A program made the position numbers and the translations under genes. Positions 25,502-32,374 of a stretch of DNA of 33,804 bases are shown here, piece after piece. The notes under the pieces are model-generated. The model saw only the letters and a list, made by a program, of their open reading frames with translations, was not told the DNA's origin and did no database searches. Where the stretch lies: assembly GCA_900316715.1 (NCBI GenBank), contig ONEC01000010.1, positions 1-33,804 of the forward strand, in the 5' to 3' direction. This DNA comes from an uncultured Eubacteriales bacterium (GTDB lineage Bacteria; Bacillota; Clostridia; Lachnospirales; Lachnospiraceae). Positions within the stretch are counted from its first letter, which is position 1. Each line of letters begins with the position of its first letter.

Positions 25502-26332
25502 TTAGTTTACAAAGAGATGCTTTCTATTCTTGAAGTAAATGATATTTACGATGATAAGAACGAAAGATGTAATAAGCTGTGCGATAATTGATGGTGAAAG
25601 GATATCACCGATACCGGCACCATACTTAGAAATTATACTTGATACTGTAATAATATATGCGATAGTTGCAAGTAAAACAACTGAAAGATAACCAACATAG
25701 AACACAGGACCATTTGTCTTGAATCCCGAAAGCTGGAAACGAACAAAAATAGCAGCACCAGCTAAAAGAAGGAAAATGATACCAAATGTAACATCACAGC
25801 CCTTAAGACCATCAATCATAGAATAGATAAGATCTCTCAGATCCTGTCCATCCTGTACATATATGGAACCTGTACAAAGGCGGATACCGTTAACCGCACC
25901 AACAAGTGCTGACAGGAAAAGCTGTACCCAGATAATGAACTTGAACCAGTTCATACCAATCTGTCTTCCATCAGGTGAAATTGTATATGATGGCACTGAA
26001 CCGCTCTGTGCCGGAGCCGGTGCCGGATATCCGTTCATCTGAGTTCCCTGTGGCATATATGGGTTCTGCTGTGGCTGGCCGTAACCCTGCTGTGGCTGAC
26101 CATATGCATTCTGCTGTGGCTGTGCGTAGCCCTGTGGCTGGCCATATGCGTTCTGCTGTGGCTGTGCGTAGCCCTGTGGCTGGCCATATGCGTTCTGCTG
26201 TGGCTGTGCATAGCCCTGCTGATCACCATACTGCATACCCTGATAGTTTCCCTGTGCCTGAATTGGCTGTCCACAGGTAGTACAGAATGTGTTACCGTCT
26301 TCAACAAATGAATTACAATTTGGACAAATCAT
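25502..26332 (-). CDS. Zinc-ribbon membrane protein with Gln/Pro/Tyr-rich tandem repeats
   Basis: The predicted protein is 276 aa. An N-terminal zinc ribbon (Cys3, Cys6, Cys17, Cys20) is followed by about 110 residues of [11 protein letters not shown]-type repeats and four membrane helices (starting near [48 protein letters not shown] and [15 protein letters not shown]). I chose the ATG at 26332: GGGGAGG lies 8 bases upstream and it begins directly with the zinc ribbon; the longer frame adds 48 residues of non-conserved promoter-region sequence. It has its own promoter-like sequence at 26448-26476 and heads the run into ilvD. Proteins of this architecture are widespread in Firmicutes, with unknown roles. 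Confidence 0.88.
   Translation of the reverse strand: MICPNCNSFVEDGNTFCTTCGQPIQAQGNYQGMQYGDQQGYAQPQQNAYGQPQGYAQPQQNAYGQPQGYAQPQQNAYGQPQQGYGQPQQNPYMPQGTQMNGYPAPAPAQSGSVPSYTISPDGRQIGMNWFKFIIWVQLFLSALVGAVNGIRLCTGSIYVQDGQDLRDLIYSMIDGLKGCDVTFGIIFLLLAGAAIFVRFQLSGFKTNGPVFYVGYLSVVLLATIAYIITVSSIISKYGAGIGDILSPSIIAQLITSFVLIIVNIIYFKNRKHLFVN
26090..26215 (-). repeat. Three 42-bp tandem repeats inside the zinc-ribbon gene
   Basis: Three nearly identical 42-base units (26090-26131, 26132-26173, 26174-26215) encode [14 protein letters not shown] each. A diverged fourth unit ([10 protein letters not shown]) follows. Few base differences suggest recent duplication, so copy number may differ among strains. Confidence 0.9.
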
Positions 26333-26447
26333 TTTATATACCTCCCCTACATATTCTTCACAAAATGATTTTTCTGAGTCATTGTCATGCCCATAATTCT
26401 TTCTTCCAAATAAGAAAACTTTAACGTTGATTGTAACACAAAATCCT

Positions 26448-26476
26448 ATGTAATGTATATAAATTTTTCTTGTCAA
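26448..26476 (-). promoter_or_regulatory. Promoter for the zinc-ribbon membrane protein gene
   Basis: On the minus strand a perfect TTGACA (26471-26476), 17-base spacer, then TTACAT (26448-26453). It lies about 115 bases upstream of the chosen start at 26332 and is back-to-back with the diguanylate cyclase promoter. Confidence 0.6.
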
Positions 26477-26511
26477 AAATCAATTTTATATGTTTAAAAT
26501 GTCGTAATAGA

Positions 26512-26520
26512 TGATATAAT
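26512..26520 (+). promoter_or_regulatory. Extended -10 promoter for the diguanylate cyclase gene
   Basis: TGATATAAT is a perfect -10 (26515-26520) with the extended TG, about 40 bases upstream of the start codon. The -35 (TGTTTA at 26491-26496) is weak, which is expected with an extended -10. It is divergent from the promoter at 26448-26476. Confidence 0.6.
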
Positions 26521-26560
26521 ATTAATGTGGTGTTTTTTAACTTATATGGGGTAAGTGCAT

Positions 26561-28495
26561 ATGACTAGACGAACTGTAGCTGTATACACAGCGAATATGT
26601 ATCGTGATATGGTCAAGGAGACTCAGTATGGTCTCATACAGGCCGCTAAAAGAGAGGGAGTAAAACTCCTTTTTTTCACTGCGTTCAGCGATAACTTCAG
26701 TACCTTTACCAAGTATACTGAATTTACGAACTACGATGTCGGAGACTTCGCAATATACTATCTTCCGGATCTGAACGAGTATGATGGTCTTATTACCATG
26801 GATACATATCTCCCGGATTACTATCTTGATTTCCTGGATGAGATAAAGCGAAACAGTCCTATTCCGGTTATTACACTTGGAAATGACTGCGAATATACTC
26901 ATAACGTTGTCAATGACCAGGAGAAATCCCTTGAGAACTTAATCGATCATCTTATCGAAGTCCACGGCTGTAAGGAACTTGTCCATGTTGCCGGCCGACT
27001 TGATCTTGAGTTTGCCCAGGTAAGACTCAGAGTCTTTGAGGAAACTCTTAAGAAGCATGGTCTTCCATTCGAAAAGAGAAATGTAGCCCAGGGCAATCTC
27101 TGGTACGACTGCGGCGAAAGGGTTGTTGACCAGCTGGAACGCGACTATGCCGACGAACCGGACCGGATGCTTCCGGATGCGATAGTATGTGCTAATGACT
27201 ACTCTGCCATTGGTGTTCTTCAGGAACTGGAGAAACGTGGTTACAATATACCTGAAGATGTAATAGTTACCGGATATGATAACATTCCTGAGGCAATGTT
27301 TACCGATCCTACTATCACAACTTCCGAGCAGCCTTTTGAACAGGTAGGAAAAGATGGAATAAATACCCTTGTTAAGCTATGGAAGGGAAAAAAGATACCT
27401 CGCACCAAGGCCGATCCCGGTGTACTGAAATGCAATCAGTCCTGCGGATGCGAACCAAAGCACGTATATAAGAAAGATACACTTAAGGAGCAGTATTCAG
27501 AGACTATATCAAGGCTGGATGATCTCGCTCTTTCCAATACCAATCTTATGCTCTCTGCTCTTGCTTCAAAGACCTATGAAGATTTCTTAAAGAGCATAGA
27601 GGATAACTGCCTTATCGATACAGGTTTCCATGATGCAGTCCTCTGTCTTATGACTGACTGGGATAAACACCTTATCGTAAGAAGGCCGGAAGACTTTAAC
27701 GCTATTCAGTTTGAAGTAACCTGTGGAATGTATAACGGCCGTCCGATCAAGAGAGGCCTTCTCCCTAAGGGACAGCTTCTTCCGGATGAAATGATGAACA
27801 ACCCGGAACCATACCACATAATTCCAATACATAACTTCGAATTCTTTATGGGATATTTCATCATATCTCCTGACCTGGAGAATCTCAGTCAAGCAAATAT
27901 GAAGACCTGGTTCCTGAATATCAGTATTCTTCTTGAAAACTGGCATACAAGACAGGAGCTGAACATCACTCTGGAGAGAATGCGTAACCTTTACAGTACT
28001 GATGTTCTTACAGGACTTTATAACCGCCGTGGTTTTGGAATGTTCTTTGAGGATTATTACAACGAATGTAAAGAGAATCACACCAACCTGGCAGTATTCC
28101 TTATAGATATGGATAACATGAAGACTGTCAACGATACCCTCGGACATGATGAAGGTGATTACTGCTTATGTACCATCGCCCATGCCATGAAGGAAGCCGC
28201 TGTTAGCGACGATATATGTATCAGATCCGGTGGTGATGAGTTCGTAGTACTTGGAAAGGACTACGATGAGGATAAGATTGCTAAGTTCATCACAGATCTG
28301 AGACATGCTATTGCACTTAAGAGACGTAAAGATGGAAAAGCTTATGATATTTCAGTCAGCGTAGGATGCTATATGCAGATACCGACAGACGATGGTATGA
28401 CCCCGGCAGAAGCAGGCGAGGCATTCCTGAGGTACGCCGACACAGCGATGTACAAGGAGAAGAAGGAGCATAAAATGGCTCTGCAGGATAAATAG
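26561..28495 (+). CDS. Cytosolic diguanylate cyclase with LacI/PBP1-type ligand-binding domain
   Basis: The protein is about 644 aa. Residues 1-300 form a type-1 periplasmic-binding-protein fold like the effector domain of LacI regulators (TRRTVAVYTANMYRDM start, VCANDYSAIGVLQELEKRG, VTGYDNIPEA, TTSEQPFEQVGKDG), but no DNA-binding domain, signal peptide or membrane helix is seen. A middle GAF-like region (about 330-460) and a helix lead to a GGDEF domain: TDVLTGLYNRRGF, then RSGGDEF around 556-561. The motif is intact, predicting c-di-GMP synthesis. The RxxD inhibitory site has Val in place of Arg. ATG at 26561 is preferred over an in-frame GTG 6 bases upstream, because GGGG is then well spaced. 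The ligand is probably a sugar or nucleoside, as in LacI relatives; this is inference. Confidence 0.93.
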   Translation: MTRRTVAVYTANMYRDMVKETQYGLIQAAKREGVKLLFFTAFSDNFSTFTKYTEFTNYDVGDFAIYYLPDLNEYDGLITMDTYLPDYYLDFLDEIKRNSPIPVITLGNDCEYTHNVVNDQEKSLENLIDHLIEVHGCKELVHVAGRLDLEFAQVRLRVFEETLKKHGLPFEKRNVAQGNLWYDCGERVVDQLERDYADEPDRMLPDAIVCANDYSAIGVLQELEKRGYNIPEDVIVTGYDNIPEAMFTDPTITTSEQPFEQVGKDGINTLVKLWKGKKIPRTKADPGVLKCNQSCGCEPKHVYKKDTLKEQYSETISRLDDLALSNTNLMLSALASKTYEDFLKSIEDNCLIDTGFHDAVLCLMTDWDKHLIVRRPEDFNAIQFEVTCGMYNGRPIKRGLLPKGQLLPDEMMNNPEPYHIIPIHNFEFFMGYFIISPDLENLSQANMKTWFLNISILLENWHTRQELNITLERMRNLYSTDVLTGLYNRRGFGMFFEDYYNECKENHTNLAVFLIDMDNMKTVNDTLGHDEGDYCLCTIAHAMKEAAVSDDICIRSGGDEFVVLGKDYDEDKIAKFITDLRHAIALKRRKDGKAYDISVSVGCYMQIPTDDGMTPAEAGEAFLRYADTAMYKEKKEHKMALQDK

Positions 28496-28528
28496 CTGAT
28501 AGTCAGCTGATAGTTATATAAGACGGAC

Positions 28529-28607
28529 GCCCGAGCATCTGGATGATGCGCTTCAACCGCCCATTATAGGGCTCTGAAGCACACACCACTCTGCTCGGGC
28601 TGTTTAT
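28529..28607 (+). ncRNA. Three-stem structured RNA element, copy A, 3' of the diguanylate cyclase gene
   Basis: P1 is a perfect 9-bp stem GCCCGAGCA/TGCTCGGGC (28529-28537, 28592-28600). P2 is GCTTCA/TGAAGC (28550-28555, 28575-28580), extendable past one mismatch. P3 is GCCC/GGGC (28559-28562, 28569-28572) with ATTATA loop. Single-stranded blocks CATCTGGATG, TC between P3 and P2, ACACCA and the tail TGTT are shared with copy B. It starts 34 bases after the gene's stop codon. The tail TGTTTATATATAG might allow weak termination. No known RNA family was recognised. Confidence 0.7.
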
Positions 28608-28628
28608 ATATAGTCTAATATATTTTAA

Positions 28629-28705
28629 TCAACAGCTCAGACAGGCTGGTGCGTGCATCAGAGGCGGTTTTCGCCGGGTGATGCACGACATCCAGATGTC
28701 TGAGC
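28629..28705 (-). ncRNA. Three-stem structured RNA element, copy B, 3' of rlmH
   Basis: Same fold as copy A, read on the minus strand. P1 GCTCAGACA/TGTCTGAGC (28697-28705, 28635-28643), P2 CGTGCATCA/TGATGCACG (28679-28687, 28652-28660), and P3 GGCG/CGCC (28672-28675 and 28663-28666 as plus-strand coordinates). Loops CATCTGGATG, CCC, TC, GCACCA and tail TGTTGAT align without gaps to copy A except in the P3 loop, while many stem pairs differ by compensatory changes. It begins 8 bases after the rlmH stop. The tail is AT-rich but has no T-run. Confidence 0.7.
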
Positions 28706-28713
28706 GTACGTAT

Positions 28714-29214
28714 TTACTTATGGTAGGGCTCGCCGGATATGATGCGGTAGCTGCGGTAGATCTGCTCCAGCAGGATGACTCTCATCAACTGATGCGGGAA
28801 CGTCATCTTCGAGAAGCTGAGGTGATAATCTGCTCTTCCGATCACTTCGTCTGCCAGGCCGAGGGAACCGCCTATTACAAATTGGATATGGCTCACTCCG
28901 CTTACACCGAGGCTGTCAATCTTCTTTGACAGTTCTACGGAGTCTATCTCCTTACCGTTGATTTCCAGAGTTATGACATATGTCTTTCCATCGGAACCCT
29001 TTCCTGTGCCGCCGAGATATTTAAGGATCTTCTCTCCTTCTTTACGCTTTATCTCGGCCTCTTCTATGGCACTGGCCTTATCCGGAGTCTTCTCATCCTG
29101 AACCTCTATTACGTTCAGATTACAGTACTTGGACAGTCGCTTCTTGTATTCGTCCAGCGCATCACGGTAGAACTTCTCTTTTATCTTTCCAACGCAGATT
29201 ATATCTATCTTCAA
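28714..29214 (-). CDS. rlmH: 23S rRNA (pseudouridine1915-N3)-methyltransferase RlmH
   Basis: A small SPOUT methyltransferase (knotted fold) that methylates pseudouridine 1915 of 23S rRNA on the assembled 70S ribosome. KIDIICVGKIKEKFYRDALDEY at the N-terminus, the SAM-binding FVIGGSLGLADEVI, LSFSKMTFPHQLMRVILLEQ and the end GEPYHK are all diagnostic. It is 166 aa, slightly longer than E. coli (155). The start is TTG at 29214 with AAAGGAG well placed; no ATG fits. It is separated from the PurF-like gene by a strong terminator, so it needs its own promoter or read-through. It is followed by the structured element at 28629-28705. Confidence 0.97.
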   Translation of the reverse strand: MKIDIICVGKIKEKFYRDALDEYKKRLSKYCNLNVIEVQDEKTPDKASAIEEAEIKRKEGEKILKYLGGTGKGSDGKTYVITLEINGKEIDSVELSKKIDSLGVSGVSHIQFVIGGSLGLADEVIGRADYHLSFSKMTFPHQLMRVILLEQIYRSYRIISGEPYHK

Positions 29215-29277
29215 GTTTTGTCTCCTTTTCCTTCATCTCTATCGATTACATTTTTATCAGGAGCAGCTCCTACGTAT

Positions 29278-29313
29278 AAAAACGCCACGCAGGAGATGTT
29301 CTCCCACATGGCG
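29278..29313 (-). terminator. Strong rho-independent terminator after the PurF-like gene
   Basis: A 13-bp stem with three G-T pairs (CGCCAYGYRGGAG against its complement, 29283-29295 and 29301-29313), 5-base loop, then TTTTTATA on the minus strand. It begins 9 bases past the stop codon. Confidence 0.9.
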
Positions 29314-29321
29314 CATTATCC

Positions 29322-30740
29322 TTATTCTCTACCGTCCCAGCAGTATGTGCAGAGCTTGTCTCTGTCGAGTCCTGAAGCCTCGATCATATCGTCAAGTCTG
29401 TTGAAGCTGAGTGATGTGAAGTTAAGCTTCTGTCTGATCTTCTCAAGCATCAGATGATAACGATCAGAATCAGGATTTGCATAATCATCAAGAACAGTTC
29501 TTTCTACCTGCTCTCCCTCTTCCTCAGCGATAACACGACGTGTTATAAGTTCCATCTCTGAGTTTGAACGTGAGAAGTTGATATACTTACATCCAAAGAG
29601 AAGTGGTGGACATGCAGGTCTGATATGAACTTCCTTTGCACCGCTCTCATACAGGAACTCAGTAGTCTCACGAAGCTGTGTACCTCTTACGATAGAATCA
29701 TCGATTATGAGAAGCTTCTTGTTATCTATAAGTTCATGAACAGGAATAAGCTTCATCTTAGCGATGAGATTTCTCTTGTTCTGATGTGTTGGCATAAATG
29801 AACGTGGCCATGTCGGTGTATACTTGATGAATGGCCTTGAGAAAGGAACCTCACACTCATTTGCATAACCGATAGCATGTGCTGTACCTGAATCAGGAAC
29901 ACCGGCAACAACGTCGATATCCTGCTTTGTAAGACCGTCACGCTGAGCCATCTTAGCTCCACAGCGATAACGCATTTCCTCTACAGATACTCCTTCATAA
30001 TGTGATGAAGGATAACCATAGTAGATCCAGAGGAATGTACAGATACGCATCTTCTCGCCCGGCTTCTCAAGAGTCACAACGCCTTCCGGTGTCATAACAC
30101 AGATTTCTCCAGGTCCCATTTCTCTGAAATCTCTGTAGCCAAGATTAAGGTATGCATGGCTCTCGAAGGTTGCACAGTAACCCTCTTCCTTCTTTCCGAT
30201 GATGATCGGAGTTCTTCCGTACTTATCTCTTGCAAGATAGATGCAGTCCGGTGTAAGGATGAGGATAGTCATGGATCCTTCTATTCTCTCCTGGGCATAC
30301 TTGATACCCTCAATGATATTGTCCTTCTGATTGATGATAGCTGCTGTGAGCTCAGTCTTGTTGATGTCGCCGTCTGTCATTTCAAAGAAATGTGATGCGC
30401 CGTTCTTGAAGATCTCAGCAACAAGGTCATCGGAATTGTTAATCTTTCCGACTGTTACAATCGCATATGTTCCGTGATGTGAACGAACGAGAAGTGGCTG
30501 TGGATCGTAATCTGATATACTTCCGATACCAAGATTACCCTTCATCTCGTGAACATCACTCATAAACTTAGTTCTGAAAGGGGAATGTTCGATACTATGA
30601 ATGGCTCTGTCAAAACCATTCTCCTTTCCGTGTACTGCAAGACCTCCACGTCTCGTTCCGAGATGTGAATGATAGTCTGTTCCATAGAAAAGATCAAATA
30701 CACAATCTTCTTTAAGTGCTGTAGCAAAAAATCCGCCCAT
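29322..30740 (-). CDS. PurF-like amidophosphoribosyltransferase with a degenerate glutaminase site
   Basis: The protein is 472 aa with the PurF layout. The PRPP loop is intact (IDDSIVRGT, 346-354), and four Cys align with the Fe-S ligands of the Bacillus enzyme (Cys234, Cys384, Cys464, Cys467 in CTYCW). The N-terminal Ntn domain is recognisable (TRRGGLAV, GNLGIG) but its chemistry looks lost: residue 2 is Gly where PurF has the Cys nucleophile, the GHxRY motif reads GIGSISDY, and the NGN oxyanion motif reads TVGKINN. Cys13 is the only nearby Cys, but the spacing to the RRG motif does not fit. It may be ammonia-dependent or a PRPP-sensing paralogue. The start is well supported (GGGAGA). Promoter and terminator flank it, so it appears monocistronic. 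Confidence 0.88.
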   Translation of the reverse strand: MGGFFATALKEDCVFDLFYGTDYHSHLGTRRGGLAVHGKENGFDRAIHSIEHSPFRTKFMSDVHEMKGNLGIGSISDYDPQPLLVRSHHGTYAIVTVGKINNSDDLVAEIFKNGASHFFEMTDGDINKTELTAAIINQKDNIIEGIKYAQERIEGSMTILILTPDCIYLARDKYGRTPIIIGKKEEGYCATFESHAYLNLGYRDFREMGPGEICVMTPEGVVTLEKPGEKMRICTFLWIYYGYPSSHYEGVSVEEMRYRCGAKMAQRDGLTKQDIDVVAGVPDSGTAHAIGYANECEVPFSRPFIKYTPTWPRSFMPTHQNKRNLIAKMKLIPVHELIDNKKLLIIDDSIVRGTQLRETTEFLYESGAKEVHIRPACPPLLFGCKYINFSRSNSEMELITRRVIAEEEGEQVERTVLDDYANPDSDRYHLMLEKIRQKLNFTSLSFNRLDDMIEASGLDRDKLCTYCWDGRE

Positions 30741-30766
30741 TTTAAATCTCCCTTGATGTATTCCCC

Positions 30767-30796
30767 ATTATATTTTTCAAAAATCCTTCTTCGTAA
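30767..30796 (-). promoter_or_regulatory. Candidate promoter of the PurF-like gene
   Basis: On the minus strand TTACGA (30791-30796), an 18-base spacer and a perfect TATAAT (30767-30772), about 27 bases ahead of the start codon in the 84-base gap after the flavodiiron gene. Confidence 0.5.
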
Positions 30797-30824
30797 CCCC
30801 TAAAATGCACCGCTTACCGCGCCA

Positions 30825-32006
30825 TTATCTGGCTGCAGCAACCACTGCCATTGCAAGCTCTTCAAGCTTAGAAACATCCGCTTCTTTCATGCTGCTCTTA
30901 ATGGTTACGACCGGATCAATGATCGTAATATTCTTCATAGGTTCTACCAGAGACTTCATAGTTCTTGCAGCTGTAGGTCCCCAGGAACCATTCTCTACAA
31001 ATGCAACAGCTCTGTTCTGATATGTCTTATAAGAGAGGTGTGTAAGGAAATCATGCATAGGAAGGAATACTCCTCCGTCATAACTTGATGCACAGAGAAC
31101 CATTCTGTCATATCTAAATGCATCCTCTACGCACTCAGCCATATCCTCTCTGCAAAGATCACTGATAGCAACCTTTTCACCCATAGCTGTAAGAATCTCT
31201 GCGAGACGCTTTGCAGCTACTGCTGTGTTACCATGGATAGAAGCATAAGCGATAAATACTCCCTTATCCTCCGGCTGATAACTGCTCCATGTATTATAAG
31301 TATTGATGTAATACTCTAAATCTGAATCAAGTACAGGTCCGTGAAGCGGACATATCTTCTCTATATCAAGGCTTGCTGCCTTCTTGAGAAGGTTCTGTAC
31401 AGGCATTCCATACTTTCCAACGATTCCGAAGTAATAACGTCTTGCTTCGCAAGCCCAACCTTCTTCATTCTCATCTTCCTTACAGATCGCACCGAACTTA
31501 CCGAAAGCATCTGCTGAGAAGAATACCTTCTCACTTGACTCATAAGTCATCATAACTTCCGGCCAGTGGATCATAGGTGTAAGGATAAACTGAAGTGTGT
31601 GTGATCCAAGAGAAAGTGTATCTCCCTCCTTCACAACAACAGTCTTATCTTCAGGAAGATCTATATCCATAAACTGAGGAATCATGGCAAATGTCTTTGC
31701 GTTACTTACGATCTTTGCATCAGGATATGCCTTAACTGTAGCAGCAAGGCTTCCCGAATGATCCGGCTCAAGATGCTGAACAACAATATAATCCAGGCTT
31801 CTTCCATTAAGTTCTTCCTTAAGGTTCTTAAGGAACTCCTCTGTCTTGTGGGAATCAACTGTATCCATAACAGCTGTCTTCTCATCTAAGATAAGATATG
31901 AATTATATGCCATTCCTTCCGGAACTATATACTGACTCTCAAAAAGATCGAGCTCAAGATCATCTACACCGATGTAACGTATTGCATCTGAAACCTTATT
32001 TACCAT
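30825..32006 (-). CDS. Flavodiiron protein (FprA family A-type flavoprotein)
   Basis: Cytosolic O2 (or NO) reductase protecting strict anaerobes. The metallo-beta-lactamase-like half carries all diiron ligands: His78, Glu80, Asp82 and His83 in VQHLEPDHSG, His147, Asp166 and His222 in CPLHGP. The C-terminal flavodoxin domain begins near residue 250 with the FMN loop YASIHGNTAVAAK. There is no C-terminal rubredoxin module, so electrons come from a separate donor. The chosen ATG at 32006 has GGAGGGGG just upstream; an in-frame TTG four codons earlier overlaps that site. At 393 aa it is the standard class A size. Substrate (O2 versus NO) cannot be told from sequence. Confidence 0.97.
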   Translation of the reverse strand: MVNKVSDAIRYIGVDDLELDLFESQYIVPEGMAYNSYLILDEKTAVMDTVDSHKTEEFLKNLKEELNGRSLDYIVVQHLEPDHSGSLAATVKAYPDAKIVSNAKTFAMIPQFMDIDLPEDKTVVVKEGDTLSLGSHTLQFILTPMIHWPEVMMTYESSEKVFFSADAFGKFGAICKEDENEEGWACEARRYYFGIVGKYGMPVQNLLKKAASLDIEKICPLHGPVLDSDLEYYINTYNTWSSYQPEDKGVFIAYASIHGNTAVAAKRLAEILTAMGEKVAISDLCREDMAECVEDAFRYDRMVLCASSYDGGVFLPMHDFLTHLSYKTYQNRAVAFVENGSWGPTAARTMKSLVEPMKNITIIDPVVTIKSSMKEADVSKLEELAMAVVAAAR

Positions 32007-32164
32007 TTCCCCCTCCAAATTCTGTAATTATCATGTGTTAATATTTCAGTCTGCTTCCGAAAAAAAGCCATACGTCTTTTTTACCATAATTCAGCTTTAA
32101 ACTCAACTGTTTATTTCGACCAATTTTATCACATTTTTATCTAACATTTCTACATTGAAGCAAT

Positions 32165-32374
32165 TTACTTTATATCTGTAACTTCATAATCCTTGTCTGT
32201 TACGGCCTTTGTCAGCACCTCATCACTGATATCAGCACTTAGAGTAACAACTGCTGTTCCTGCCTCATGGCTAACTTCAGCTGCATCCACACCTGAAAGT
32301 GCCTCAAGCGCCTTCTTAACAGTTGCCTCACAATGTCCGCACATCATACCTGTAATATAAATTGTCTTTGTCAT
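32165..32374 (-). CDS. Possible internal start giving a free CopZ-like copper chaperone
   Basis: Within the copA frame, ATG at 32374 begins MTKTIYITGMMCGHCEATV, a complete HMA domain of about 69 aa, the size and layout of CopZ. A perfect AAGGAG (32384-32389) lies 9 bases upstream, in the linker, where coding constraint is weak. The same frame thus could make a full ATPase with a tethered domain and a free chaperone. E. coli copA yields a separate metal-binding chaperone by frameshifting, so one gene serving both roles has precedent; internal initiation here is inference. Confidence 0.45.
   Translation of the reverse strand: MTKTIYITGMMCGHCEATVKKALEALSGVDAAEVSHEAGTAVVTLSADISDEVLTKAVTDKDYEVTDIK

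Noticed and set aside
26090-26215. 42-bp tandem units as a CRISPR array
   Set aside because: Units are contiguous without spacers, lie in a coding frame, and encode a repeated peptide.
28494-28514. Direct repeat AGCTGATAGT overlapping the diguanylate cyclase stop codon
   Set aside because: Only two short copies; too small to separate from chance.
28529-28600. Copy A of the 3' element as a tRNA
   Set aside because: Size and closing stem are suggestive, but there is no GTTCRA T-loop or anticodon-arm pattern, and P2/P3 are nested rather than cloverleaf.
28678-28929. Plus-strand 83-residue frame opposite the rlmH 3' end
   Set aside because: It lies mostly inside rlmH and the structured element; no ribosome site and no recognisable domain.
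32066-32092. A-tract/T-tract hairpin upstream of the flavodiiron gene as a terminator
   Set aside because: The stem is AAAAAAG/CTTTTTT only, too weak and not followed by a usable G+C stem; no confident terminator after copA was seen.
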